NCBI GenBank assembly: GCA_963718295.1
Contig: CAVQYV010000011.1
Coordinates: forward strand, 226,281 to 290,280
Direction of reading: 5' to 3'
Length of the DNA stretch: 64,000 nt
From: CAVQYV01 sp963718295 [NCBI: uncultured Methylomirabilota bacterium]
GTDB lineage: Bacteria > Methylomirabilota > Methylomirabilia > CAVQYV01
In this document: piece after piece, positions 43,776 through 52,469 of the stretch
Layout: the number at the start of each line of letters is the position of its first letter
How positions within the stretch are numbered: the first letter of the stretch is position 1
Translations under genes and position numbers: made by a program
The notes under the pieces: model-generated
Told to the model about the DNA's origin: nothing
Seen by the model: the letters and a program-made list of their open reading frames with translations, nothing else
Database searches by the model: none

Positions 43776-45863
43776 ATGAAAATGCGTTTGTTCCTCGGCA
43801 CCATAGCCATCCTGCTGCTTCTGACCAGCAGCACCCTGGCCCTGGAGCCAAATAAAAAGATGGGATATGGCTTTGCCCCGGGTCTGGTTCCGGGGAAGGA
43901 TTTCGTGGCCGGCCAATTGATCGTGGGCATGAAGGAAGGCCTGGGCACTCAGGACCTGAAACAGGCCGTTTCCGCCTCCGGTGTCCAGATCTCCAAGGAG
44001 ATCCAGGGGGCTCTTCTGCTCCAGTTTGCCTCGGAGGAGGCAGCGCGCGCTGCGGTCTCCAGTCTGGCCAGCCGACCCGATGTGGCCTTCGTCGAGCGGA
44101 ATGGATTCATGGCCATCCCGGCCGAGCCCAAGCTCGACAATGCAAATTGCGGAGGATGCAGCCGAGTTGCTAAGAGCGACGTCTCTCCCGAGTATGTCTA
44201 CGGGGATTGGGGGACTTACCTCCAATGGCATCACACAGTCATCCGCAAGACGGCTGTTCTCCCCACCCTTTCCACCACCCCGCCCACGGTGGCGGTGGTC
44301 GATACCGGTGTGGATTACTATCACCCGGATCTGTATTACGGGAAGGTGATCCTGGGCAAGAACTGCGTGGGGAATGACATGAACCCTATGGATGACAATG
44401 GCCATGGTACCCACGCCGCCGGGCTCATCGCCGCCTACCAGGGGTATCAATACGGCGAGGGAGTCTGCCACAATTGTAAGGTCCTGGCGATCAAGGTCTT
44501 GGACCGGAATGGGAAGGGGTCGTTCTTCGATATCGCCGATGGGATGCAATACGCCATTGATCAGCGCACCGCTACCGATCCCGACACCCGGATCGTTTAC
44601 ATGGGCCTGATCGGGCCCAATAGCTCCTTGATTGCCGACAAGGTCCTGGCGATCAAGACTGCCAAGATGGCCCTGGTGGCGCCCGCAGGCAATGACAACA
44701 CCACTGCTACCACCAATGCCTTCCCCGGGGCGGATCCCAATACCGCCCTCCGGGTGATGGCCACCGAGTCCACCGACTGTCGGGCCTGGTTCTCCAACTT
44801 CAGCCCCTCCACCGCGGCGACCCAATACAACATTGCCGCACCCGGATGGAAGATCTACTCCGACCTCCCCGAAAACGGTTTTGGGCCCAAGTCCAGCACC
44901 TCCGCGGCCGCTGCCATCGTGGCCGGAGGTGCAGCCCTGGTCTGGGGGCAAAACCCCATTGCCACCGTGTCCTGGATGGTGAGCCGCCTGACGGGGGCCT
45001 CGGCTAGGCCCCTCAAGTGCGGCTTCCCGGTCACCGCCCGCCGGCTGGATGTGAGGAAGGCGATTCTGCTGGACTTCGAGACCGCCCTCATCGGCCAGAT
45101 CGTGGATCCCTTCACCGGCATGGCACCCGGCGCAGGTGTCTATGGGGGTGGCGGGTACTATCCTTATATCCGATTGTACAGCGGGGCAACCCAGGTGACC
45201 GGTACCTATACGGACAACACATCCTATCAGATGGTGGGACTGGCGGCCAACACCAACCTGACCATCACCGGAGAACGGTCGGGAGGAGGATACATTACCA
45301 CCCCGCTCCGGACCCCGATCAACATCACGGCGGGGGCGACAAATGGGCCCTATCTGGATGCCTTCCCCAGGGCCCTGGCCGATGGGAATGCCACGGTCCT
45401 CTTCGACTGGAAGAATATCCAGCCGGTAGTCTCCACCACTGGGTGCACAGGGGCCTGCCTGGGATGGGAGTTCGACCTCTACGTCAAGACGCCCTCCAAG
45501 GCCTATATCGGCCCGGGCAATCCCGGTGATCTCCTCACGACGCCTTACGTGAGGTGGCCCCGCGACTCGGCCGAGGACCTTCTACCCATGGAGACCATCG
45601 TCATCGGGGCCTCTGCCCCCGACGGAACGTACAAGGTCTTCGTGGACAAGGCCCCCTATGCATCTCCCGCCCAATGGAACCCCACCTGGGTCGGTTCCTT
45701 GGCGTCCTTCCAGGCCTACAATGGCGCGACCGCCGGCCTCACCCCCCATTATGCCAACAAGAGCTGCGGCACCAAGCGATACTGGTATGTGGGAGACCTG
45801 AAAAAGACCGGAACCGCCTATAGCTGGACCTACAAGAACCTTTGTACCAATATCAAGCCCTGA
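43776..45863 (+). CDS. Secreted subtilisin-like serine protease, copy 1 (intact)
   Basis: The 695-residue protein has a signal peptide (MKMRLFLGTIAILLLLTSSTLA) and an I9/fervidolysin-type prodomain at about residues 40-112 (DFVAGQLIVGMKEG...RPDVAFVERNGF). The S8 domain has Asp176 in VVDTGVDYYHPDL, His210 in NGHGTHAAG, the oxyanion Asn306 in APAGNDN, and Ser376 in SSTSAAAAIVAGG, where the usual GTSMA reads STSAA. A C-terminal beta-rich domain of about 250 residues carries Cys pairs (CTGACLGWEFDLYV and SCGTKRYWYVGDL...NLC). CAAGGAGGTATTTC precedes the ATG. It is probably exported to the periplasm and then by the adjacent type II system. This is the only one of three tandem copies with an intact frame and a full catalytic set. 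Confidence 0.93.
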   Translation: MKMRLFLGTIAILLLLTSSTLALEPNKKMGYGFAPGLVPGKDFVAGQLIVGMKEGLGTQDLKQAVSASGVQISKEIQGALLLQFASEEAARAAVSSLASRPDVAFVERNGFMAIPAEPKLDNANCGGCSRVAKSDVSPEYVYGDWGTYLQWHHTVIRKTAVLPTLSTTPPTVAVVDTGVDYYHPDLYYGKVILGKNCVGNDMNPMDDNGHGTHAAGLIAAYQGYQYGEGVCHNCKVLAIKVLDRNGKGSFFDIADGMQYAIDQRTATDPDTRIVYMGLIGPNSSLIADKVLAIKTAKMALVAPAGNDNTTATTNAFPGADPNTALRVMATESTDCRAWFSNFSPSTAATQYNIAAPGWKIYSDLPENGFGPKSSTSAAAAIVAGGAALVWGQNPIATVSWMVSRLTGASARPLKCGFPVTARRLDVRKAILLDFETALIGQIVDPFTGMAPGAGVYGGGGYYPYIRLYSGATQVTGTYTDNTSYQMVGLAANTNLTITGERSGGGYITTPLRTPINITAGATNGPYLDAFPRALADGNATVLFDWKNIQPVVSTTGCTGACLGWEFDLYVKTPSKAYIGPGNPGDLLTTPYVRWPRDSAEDLLPMETIVIGASAPDGTYKVFVDKAPYASPAQWNPTWVGSLASFQAYNGATAGLTPHYANKSCGTKRYWYVGDLKKTGTAYSWTYKNLCTNIKP

Positions 45864-45914
45864 CGGCCCTCCTGGCCGATAGGTAGGGGCACAGCCCCAC
45901 GTGAGGGAAATCAC

Positions 45915-45948
45915 AAAACCCAGGGGAATCGCAATTCCCCTGGGTTTT
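45915..45948 (+). terminator. Rho-independent terminator after protease copy 1
   Basis: A perfect 15-bp stem (AAAACCCAGGGGAAT and its complement) closes a CGCA loop and is followed by CTCTT. The stem ends in TTTT, so it can terminate in either direction. It starts 52 bases after the stop codon. The CAGGGGAA core recurs in the hairpins after copies 2 and 3. Confidence 0.85.
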
Positions 45949-46110
45949 CTCTTCGGCACTGCTGCTGCGGGAGTTATCTTGTGGCGGATTTCATCGGCGG
46001 GAAGAGAGCGCGCCGGCTCATGATAAAACCCAGGGATAGCCTCCAGAAGCGGCAGCCCTGGGAAGGAGAGGTCGGAACCACCAGGGAAGCCGCCGACTTG
46101 GGAAAAAGCC

Positions 46111-46139
46111 TTGACATGAAAGGAGCAAATGCCTAATCT
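46111..46139 (+). promoter_or_regulatory. Sigma70 promoter of protease copy 2
   Basis: TTGACA at 46111-46116, 17 bases, then TAATCT at 46134-46139, identical in both hexamers and spacing to the copy 1 promoter. The leader to the ATG at 46449 would be about 303 bases. The remaining part of the 585-base gap between copies 1 and 2 holds no gene. Confidence 0.75.
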
Positions 46140-46216
46140 AAAGAGTGGAGGCTCTAAGGATGTGATCTATTGATCCTCTGCTTCCATTCCTTCCCGACAG
46201 GACCCTAAGCGGCCCA

Positions 46217-46344
46217 ATCCCCCCCAAGAATGGAGATGGGTAATGGGCGATGACGCGGCTCATCGGAGCGATACCTGATTCTTGCATCGTCAGCGATACC
46301 TCCTATAACCCATTTCCGCAATCTAGGACAGAAAGGAGGTGGGG
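46217..46344 (+). promoter_or_regulatory. Conserved leader element of protease copy 2
   Basis: ATCCCCCC at 46217, AACCCATTTCC at 46307 and AAAGGAGGTGGGG at 46332-46344 match the blocks of copies 1 and 3 at the same spacing, with diverged sequence between the first and second. The run of C in the first block can pair with the run of G in the third. Confidence 0.5.
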
Positions 46345-46448
46345 GGCCCCTCCCATCCGTTCACCACTCCTCAGATTCTCCAGAGCAGGGAGAATCCACG
46401 AGGCACCAAGCCCTTTAGATTCTCTTTCAGACCCCAAGGAGGTACTCC

Positions 46449-48515
46449 ATGAATACGAGGGTAGTTTTGGGCACCTTGGCCATTCTGCTGCTCCTATCGA
46501 GCGCTGCCATGGCCTTGGAGTCCGACAAAAAGATGGGATATGGCTTTGCCCCGGGGCTGGTTGCCGGAAAGGATTTCCTGGCCGGCCAGTTGATTGTGGG
46601 TATCCAGGAAGGAATGGGGATCCAGGAGTTGAAGGAAGGCATCACTGCCTCCGGAGTTCAGATCTCGAAGGAGATCGAGGGGGCCCTCCTCCTCCAGTTC
46701 GCCTCGGAGGAGGCTGCCCTTTCCGCCGTCTCGGGTCTCATCGTCCGCCCCGATGTAGCCTTCGTGGAGCGGAATGGCTTCATGCGCATCCCCCCCGAGC
46801 CCAAGCTGGCCCGTGAGGAATGCGGAGGGTGCGACCGGGCCGCGAAGATCCAGATCTCTCCCGAATCTGTCGGGGGCGATCCGGGAACTTCCTATCAGTG
46901 GCATCACCTCGTCATCCGCAAGACCGCTTCCCTCCCCAGCCTCTCCTCCAGTCCCCCCGTAGTGGCGGTGATCGATACGGGGGTGGACTACAGGCATGTG
47001 GACCTCACCAACAAGGTGATCCTGGGCAAAAACTGCGTCGGAAACGACATGGACCCCATGGATGACCATGGAAATGGAACCCATGTAGCCGGGATCATCG
47101 GTGCCGTTTCGGGCTACTATTACGGGGAGGGGGTATGCCCCAACTGCAAGATCCTCGCGATCAAGGTCCTGGACCGGGACGGAGCGGGCAGCTTCTTCGA
47201 TATCGCAGAGGGGATGCAATACGCCATCGATCAGCGCAGCAGCACCACCCCTGCAACCCGGGTGGTTCATGTGGGCGTGGCAGGGCCCAATAGCTCCTTG
47301 ATCTCCGACAAGGTCCTGGCGACCAAGACCGCTGGCATGGCCCTGGTGGCCCCTGCCGGAGATGACAATACCACAGATACCACCAATGCTTTCCCTGGAG
47401 CCGATCCCAACACCGCCTTCCGGGTCATGGCGACGGATATCACGGATTGCCGGGCCTGGTTCTCCAATTTCAGCCCTTCCACCAGTGCCTCTCAATTCAA
47501 CATCGCCGCGCCCGGGATGGAATATCTACTCCATCCTCCCCCGCGCCGGTTTCGGAGCCAAGTCCGGGACCCAAATGGCCTCCGCGGTGGTCGCGGGGAG
47601 CGCGGCCCTGGTATGGGGTCAACAGCCCACCACCACCGTGCCTTGGCTGTCAATCGGATGACTTCGGCCTCGGCCAAGTCCATCAAGTGCGGCTTTGCCG
47701 CTACGGCTCGGAGGGTGGACGTGAGGAAGGCGATTACCCTCTCTACCGAGACTACCATCATCGGCCAACTTCTGGATCCTTTTACCGGACGGGAGCCCAG
47801 CGGCCCTACCGCGACCACCTACATCCGATTGAAATCGGGGACGACCCAGTTGGCCTATAGCTACACCAACAACGGAGGACTCTACGGGATCGGCAGCCTC
47901 GCCGCTGGATCTGATAGGAACCTTACCGGAGATCGAACCGGCTACATCAACACCATGCTCAGGTTTCCCATCACCATTACCACAGGAATCGTGGCGGGAC
48001 CCTATCTGGATGCCCTGCCCCGTGCCCGGGCCGATGGGAATGCCACGGTCCTCTTCGACTGGAAGAATACCCAGCCCGTGATCTCCACCACGGGGTGTAC
48101 AGGGGCCTGCCTGGGATGGGAGTTTGACCTCTACGTCAAGGCGCCCTCCAAGGCCTATATCGGCCCTGACAACCCCGGGAGTCTCCTTGCCTCCCCCTTT
48201 GTGAGGTGCCCCCGCGACTCCGCCGATGACCTCCTTCCCATGGAGACGATCGTCATCGCGGCTGCCGCCCCTGATGGGGTCTACAAGGTCTTCGTGGACA
48301 AGACCCCTTACGCATCTCCCGCCCAGTGGAACCCCAACTGGCTTAATTCAGCGGCCTCCTTCCAGGCCTACAGTGGCGGGGTATCCGGCCTCAGCCCCCA
48401 TTACTACAACAAGAGCTGCGGCACCAAGCGATACTGGTATGTGGGAGACCTGAAAAAGACCGGAACCACCTATACCTGGACGGAAAAGAATCTTTGCACC
48501 AATACCAAGCCCTGA
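46449..48515 (+). CDS. Secreted subtilisin-like protein, copy 2, catalytically degenerate with two compensating frameshifts
   Basis: The 688-codon frame has the same signal peptide, prodomain, S8 domain and C-terminal domain as copy 1. Asp176 is kept (VIDTGVDYRHVDL), but the catalytic His position is Asn (HGNGTHVAG, residue 209) and the oxyanion Asn is Asp (APAGDDN, residue 305). Between about 47515 and 47649 the frame is scrambled. Reading one base over restores NIYSILPRAGFGAKSGTQMASAVVAG, in which the catalytic Ser is Gln. An extra G near 47514-47516 and a missing base near 47649 explain this. Even if repaired, the protein should not be a protease; it may be a pseudoenzyme or a decaying copy. 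CAAGGAGGTACTCC precedes the ATG. Confidence 0.82.
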   Translation: MNTRVVLGTLAILLLLSSAAMALESDKKMGYGFAPGLVAGKDFLAGQLIVGIQEGMGIQELKEGITASGVQISKEIEGALLLQFASEEAALSAVSGLIVRPDVAFVERNGFMRIPPEPKLAREECGGCDRAAKIQISPESVGGDPGTSYQWHHLVIRKTASLPSLSSSPPVVAVIDTGVDYRHVDLTNKVILGKNCVGNDMDPMDDHGNGTHVAGIIGAVSGYYYGEGVCPNCKILAIKVLDRDGAGSFFDIAEGMQYAIDQRSSTTPATRVVHVGVAGPNSSLISDKVLATKTAGMALVAPAGDDNTTDTTNAFPGADPNTAFRVMATDITDCRAWFSNFSPSTSASQFNIAAPGMEYLLHPPPRRFRSQVRDPNGLRGGRGERGPGMGSTAHHHRALAVNRMTSASAKSIKCGFAATARRVDVRKAITLSTETTIIGQLLDPFTGREPSGPTATTYIRLKSGTTQLAYSYTNNGGLYGIGSLAAGSDRNLTGDRTGYINTMLRFPITITTGIVAGPYLDALPRARADGNATVLFDWKNTQPVISTTGCTGACLGWEFDLYVKAPSKAYIGPDNPGSLLASPFVRCPRDSADDLLPMETIVIAAAAPDGVYKVFVDKTPYASPAQWNPNWLNSAASFQAYSGGVSGLSPHYYNKSCGTKRYWYVGDLKKTGTTYTWTEKNLCTNTKP

Positions 48516-48572
48516 GGGGTACAGCAAGGATCGGATAGAGGTCCCAATCTGCTGCGCTTCAAGGAAAAATCC

Positions 48573-48612
48573 CATACGGGCCAGGGGAACCCGGGTTTCC
48601 CTGGCCCGTATG
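48573..48612 (+). terminator. Strong hairpin after protease copy 2, terminator-like
   Basis: An 18-bp stem (CATACGGGCCAGGGGAAC with its complement, one G-U pair) closes a CCGG loop 58 bases after the stop codon. There is no U tract on the plus strand. Its core matches the terminators of copies 1 and 3, so it probably ends the transcript or protects its 3' end. Confidence 0.55.
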
Positions 48613-48685
48613 GCTCCATTGCCGGAATCCGCAGGCAGAACTGACCTTAAGGTACAAGGAAAACAGGCATCTGATGAAAAAACCC

Positions 48686-48714
48686 TTGACAGGGCTACGC
48701 CAGTTGCCTATATT
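48686..48714 (+). promoter_or_regulatory. Sigma70 promoter of protease copy 3
   Basis: TTGACA at 48686-48691, 17 bases, then TATATT at 48709-48714. Same position and spacing as the promoters of copies 1 and 2. The leader to the ATG at 49034 is about 313 bases; the 518-base gap holds no gene. Confidence 0.75.
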
Positions 48715-48795
48715 TTTCATCGAAGGAGCGCGCCGGTCGTAGTAGTTTTCGAAGGTTGCGTTTCGCCCCCACGTGATGATGTCCTTTCCACCCTG

Positions 48796-48923
48796 ATCCC
48801 CCCAGAGACTGGCGGTGGATGAACGGCAATGATGTGATCGCTCAGGCAGCTTTTTTTGCCGGAAGGAAGATCACACCCTCCACAAAACCCATTTCCCCAA
48901 GTGAAATCAGAAAGGAGGTGGGG
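48796..48923 (+). promoter_or_regulatory. Conserved leader element of protease copy 3
   Basis: ATCCCCCC at 48796, AACCCATTTCC at 48886 and AAAGGAGGTGGGG at 48911-48923, at the same spacing as in copy 2. GGGGAT right at the third block can pair with the ATCCCC of the first; a local GGGGATCCCC palindrome offers an alternative fold. Confidence 0.5.
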
Positions 48924-49033
48924 ATCCCCACTTCATTGGCTTCCGATAAGGGATTTCTGAGAAACGAGGAGAAATCCATGAATCAACCAATGCTGGTTCA
49001 CACTTCTTCAAACATCCCCCAAGGAGGTATTTC

Positions 49034-51098
49034 ATGAAACGAATGATTTTCAGTGTCATGGCCATTTTGCTGCTCCTATCCAGCAGCGCCTTGGCCTTCG
49101 AGCATAGCAAGAAGCTCGGATACGGCTTTGAACCTGGCCTGGTCGCCGGAAAGGACTTCGTCGCCGGCCAGCTGATTGTGGGCATCCAGGACGGCATGGG
49201 CATCCAGGAGATCAAGCAAGGGATCGCGGCCTCCGGGATTCAGGTCGCGAAAGAGACCCAGGGGGCCCTGCTGCTCCAGTTCGCCTCGGAGGAGGCGGCG
49301 GTCGCAGCCGTGTCTGCTCTGGCCGGCCGGCCCGATGTGGCCTTCGTGGAGCGGAATGGCTTCATGAGCATCCCGCCTCAGCCCAAGTTGATCAACGAAA
49401 AATGCGGATCCTGTGACCGAACAGCCAAGATGGAAATGGGAATTCAGTCCGTGGGGTCTGATCCGGGGACAGGCTACCAATGGCATCACACGGTGATTCG
49501 CAAGACCGCCACCCTCCCCGCTCTCTCCACCACCCCACCCACCGTGGCCGTGCTCGATACCGGGCGTGGACTATCTCCACCCGGATCTCTCGAGCAAGGT
49601 CTATTTGGGAAAGAACTGCGTGGCCGGTAACATGGACCCCATGGACGACCACGGCCATGGCACCCACTGTGCAGGGCTGGTGGCTGCCAGGTCGGGCTCG
49701 GGCTATGGAGAAGGGGTCTGCCCCAACTGCAAGATCCTGGCGATCAAGGTCCTGGACAAGTATGGATCCGGCACCTATCTTCGATATTGCGGATGGGATG
49801 CAGTTTGCAATCGATAATCGCACCGCTACCGAGCCCGACACCAAGGTGGTCAGCATGAGTCTGGGAGGACCTTCCAACAGCTCCCTATTGGCCGCTAAGG
49901 TATCGGCGATGAAGACTGTAGGCATGGTCCTGGTGGCCGCGGCCGGAAATGAGAATACCAGCGTTACTCCGAGCTATCCCGGTGCGGATCCGAATACGGC
50001 ACTCCGGGTCATGGCCACCAATGAGGTGGACTGCCGGGCCTGGTTCTCCAATTTCAGCCCGACTACCGCCGCATCCCGCTACAACATCGCTGCTCCGGGA
50101 TGGCAGATCTATTCGACCCTCCCCAGTGCGGGCTATGGAGCTATGTCCGGCACCTCCATGGCAACGCCCATCGTGGCTGGGGGCGCAGCCCTGGTCTGGG
50201 GACAGCTGACGACCCTCACCCGGGACACCCTCGTCACCCGGCTGCTTACCTATGGACAGCCCGTCACGTGCGGCTTTGCGGTCGCCGCCACCAAGCGGTT
50301 GGACGTAAGAAAGGCTATTTTCGGCACCGCCGAGACCGCAATCGTGGGCCAAGTCCTGGATCCCTTCACGGCCAAGGCTCCCAGCGGAAGCCGGCTTATG
50401 CCCTGGTCCGATTGAAGAATGGAACTACCAACCTGGCCTCCGATTACGTCAACCGGGGTGGCTCCTACGAGATGACCGCTCTGCCTTCCGCTGCGGTCGG
50501 CACGAGCAGGAACCTGAGCGGAGAACGAGCGGGATACATCACCACCCTGCTCCGATATCCCATTACCATCACCTCGGGCATCGTCAGGGGACCCTATATG
50601 GACGCCCTTCCTGCGGCCCGGGCCACCGGGTACGCCACGCTTCTCTTCGACTGGAAGACCAGCCAGCCCGCCAACTCTGTGACCGGATGTACCGGGGCCT
50701 GTCTGGGTTGGGAATTTGACCTCTATGTCAAGACGCCATCGAGCACCTATATTGGCTATGGGAACTCCGGCGACCTGATGGCTTCACCCTACGTGAAGTG
50801 GCCCCGTGACTCGGTCGATGACCTCCTTCCCATGGAGACCATCGTCATTGCGCCCTCGGCAGCCAATGGGGTCTATAAGGTCTTCGTGGACAAATATCCC
50901 TTCACCGCTGCCTTCAACCAGAACTGGGCGGGCTCTGCGGCCTCTTTCCAGGCCTATGGCGCGGCTGCCAGCCTCAGCGCACATTATTACGACAAGAGCT
51001 GCACCACAAACCGGTACTGGTATGTAGGGGATCTCACCAAGAGTGGGAGTACCTACACCTGGGCCAGCAAGAACCTGTGCCAGACTACCAAACCGTGA
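49034..51098 (+). pseudogene. Secreted subtilisin-like serine protease, copy 3, broken by three frameshifts
   Basis: CAAGGAGGTATTTC precedes the ATG at 49034. The protein can be followed through signal peptide, prodomain, S8 domain and C-terminal domain only by changing frame three times: near 49562 (extra G in ACCGGGCGTGG, right after the catalytic Asp), near 49775 (extra base after GGATCCGGCACC) and near 50390 (loss of a base). Once repaired, all catalytic residues are present: LDTG, HGHGTHCAG, AAAGNENTS and the canonical SGTSMATPIVAGG with Ser at 50155-50157. Unshifted translation stops at 49630 after 198 residues, leaving only the prodomain. The strong conservation in all segments means the shifts are recent, or are assembly errors. 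Confidence 0.82.
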
Positions 51099-51156
51099 GT
51101 ATCCTTTCGCGCATCGGGTAAAGGTGCCAATCCCGATGCAAGGGGAACAAGGTCAA

Positions 51157-51184
51157 AAGGCCAGGGGATTTTTCCCCTGGCCTT
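51157..51184 (+). terminator. Hairpin terminator after protease copy 3
   Basis: A 12-bp stem (AAGGCCAGGGGA and its complement) with a TTTT loop lies 58 bases after the stop codon. It separates the protease unit from the gspLM promoter. The CCAGGGGA core is shared with the hairpins after copies 1 and 2. Confidence 0.65.
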
Positions 51185-51235
51185 CTGCATTTCTATCTCC
51201 CCGCCAGGATTTTCTGGACAAGATCTCGTGGATGA

Positions 51236-51264
51236 TTGCCTCCATGAGACCCTTGAGGTATAAT
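51236..51264 (+). promoter_or_regulatory. Sigma70 promoter of gspL-gspM
   Basis: TTGCCT at 51236-51241, 17 bases, then a perfect TATAAT at 51259-51264. It lies between the copy 3 terminator and gspL, giving gspLM an independent transcript with a leader of about 65 bases. Confidence 0.65.
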
Positions 51265-51335
51265 AAGGGCGAGGATTCTTCGATCCTTGGATGCGCTTTG
51301 CGAAGGGACCGATCGTTTCGGAGAACGGAGAAAGC

Positions 51336-52469
51336 ATGAGGCGAATCGGATTTGTGGATCTTCAAATCAAGGGCACTGACGATCCTTCCTCCAGCCCCTC
51401 GGCGCCGAGCGGGGGGAAGGTGGGAATGGAATCTCTCGTCGTCCATGCGTTCAAGTTTGCCTCCGGCAAATATGAGTGGGAAGAGACGATAGAGCCCTAC
51501 CAGGAGTGTCCTCCCCCCTCAGGTCCCTTGCTGCCAGGGGTCAAAGACTTCTATCTCAGTCTGCCCTTGCAGTTGCTCCACTTTAGAATCTTGAAGCTTC
51601 CCTTCTCTGATCCCGCCAAATTGAGGGAGGTCATCCCCTTCGAGCTCGATAGCTTGATCCTCGACGGCGTGGATGACATCGTCTTTGACCCCATGGTCTT
51701 GGGCTGCACCGACGGCATTTTCGATATCCTGGTGGCGTATGCCAAGAGGGCGGCTCTCAAAGAAATCTTGGACAAGCTGGCCCCGTTGCAGATTGATCCG
51801 GCGGTGATCACCTCGCTGGAGTTGCAATTCCTCCTCAAATCCGGGCCGGAAGATATGGCCGCACACCTCCTGAAGGCGGGAGGATTGCTTCTCGGCCCTG
51901 AGGATCGAATCGATCTGGCCAAAGAAGAGCTCTTGGCCCCCACCTTCAATCTCAGGACGGGTCCATTCGCCTATACCAAAGATATCGAGAAACGGAACCG
52001 GGCGTTGAAGCTGATGGCGGGGCTTTCCCTCCTCCTGGTCCTCCTCATCCATGCCGACCTCTTGCTTAGGGCCATCACTGCCAAGAAGGAAACGACCTCC
52101 ATACGAGCGGAGATGAGGAGCCACTATGCCTCCCTCTTTCCCAATGAGAAGAAGATCACCGACGAGCTTTACTTGATGAAGTCTCACATGAAGGAGATTC
52201 GGGAAAAGGGAGACGCTCTGATGGATATGGATCTCCTTCAATTCCTGGTCGATGTGTCCAGCAGGAATATCCCGAATGTGAGATTCCACGAAATCAGCGT
52301 GGATAAGGACCTGATAACGATGAAGGGGGAAGGGGGGTCCATGAACGAGATAGACAAGTTGAAAACCGGCTTGGCAGAGTTCCTAAAGGAGATCTCAATC
52401 TCGGAAATGAAGCCATCCAATGCTGGCAGGTTTTTCTTCACGCTCATTGCCAAGGGCCGCAAGCGATGA
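51336..52469 (+). CDS. gspL: Type II secretion protein GspL
   Basis: From the ATG at 51336 (GGAGAAAGC just upstream) the protein has 377 residues. The cytoplasmic actin-like part contains FYLSLPLQLLHFRILKLPFSDPAKLREVIPFELDSLI, which is typical of GspL. One membrane segment lies near residues 228-248 (LKLMAGLSLLLVLLIHADLLL), followed by a periplasmic ferredoxin-like domain. An ATG at 51291 would add 15 residues. GspL links the ATPase GspE to the inner-membrane platform. It overlaps gspM by 4 bases. Unusually, gspLM lie on the strand opposite to the rest of the cluster. Confidence 0.88.
   Translation: MRRIGFVDLQIKGTDDPSSSPSAPSGGKVGMESLVVHAFKFASGKYEWEETIEPYQECPPPSGPLLPGVKDFYLSLPLQLLHFRILKLPFSDPAKLREVIPFELDSLILDGVDDIVFDPMVLGCTDGIFDILVAYAKRAALKEILDKLAPLQIDPAVITSLELQFLLKSGPEDMAAHLLKAGGLLLGPEDRIDLAKEELLAPTFNLRTGPFAYTKDIEKRNRALKLMAGLSLLLVLLIHADLLLRAITAKKETTSIRAEMRSHYASLFPNEKKITDELYLMKSHMKEIREKGDALMDMDLLQFLVDVSSRNIPNVRFHEISVDKDLITMKGEGGSMNEIDKLKTGLAEFLKEISISEMKPSNAGRFFFTLIAKGRKR

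Noticed and set aside
43474-49033. Protease leaders as cyclic-di-GMP (GEMM) or other known riboswitches
   Set aside because: No GEMM, cobalamin, SAM or other consensus core could be seen; the conserved blocks do not match a class I know.
49555-50396. Programmed frameshifting in protease copy 3
   Set aside because: Three shifts of mixed direction without slippery heptamers or pseudoknots; the first lies in a short G run. Mutation or sequencing error is simpler.
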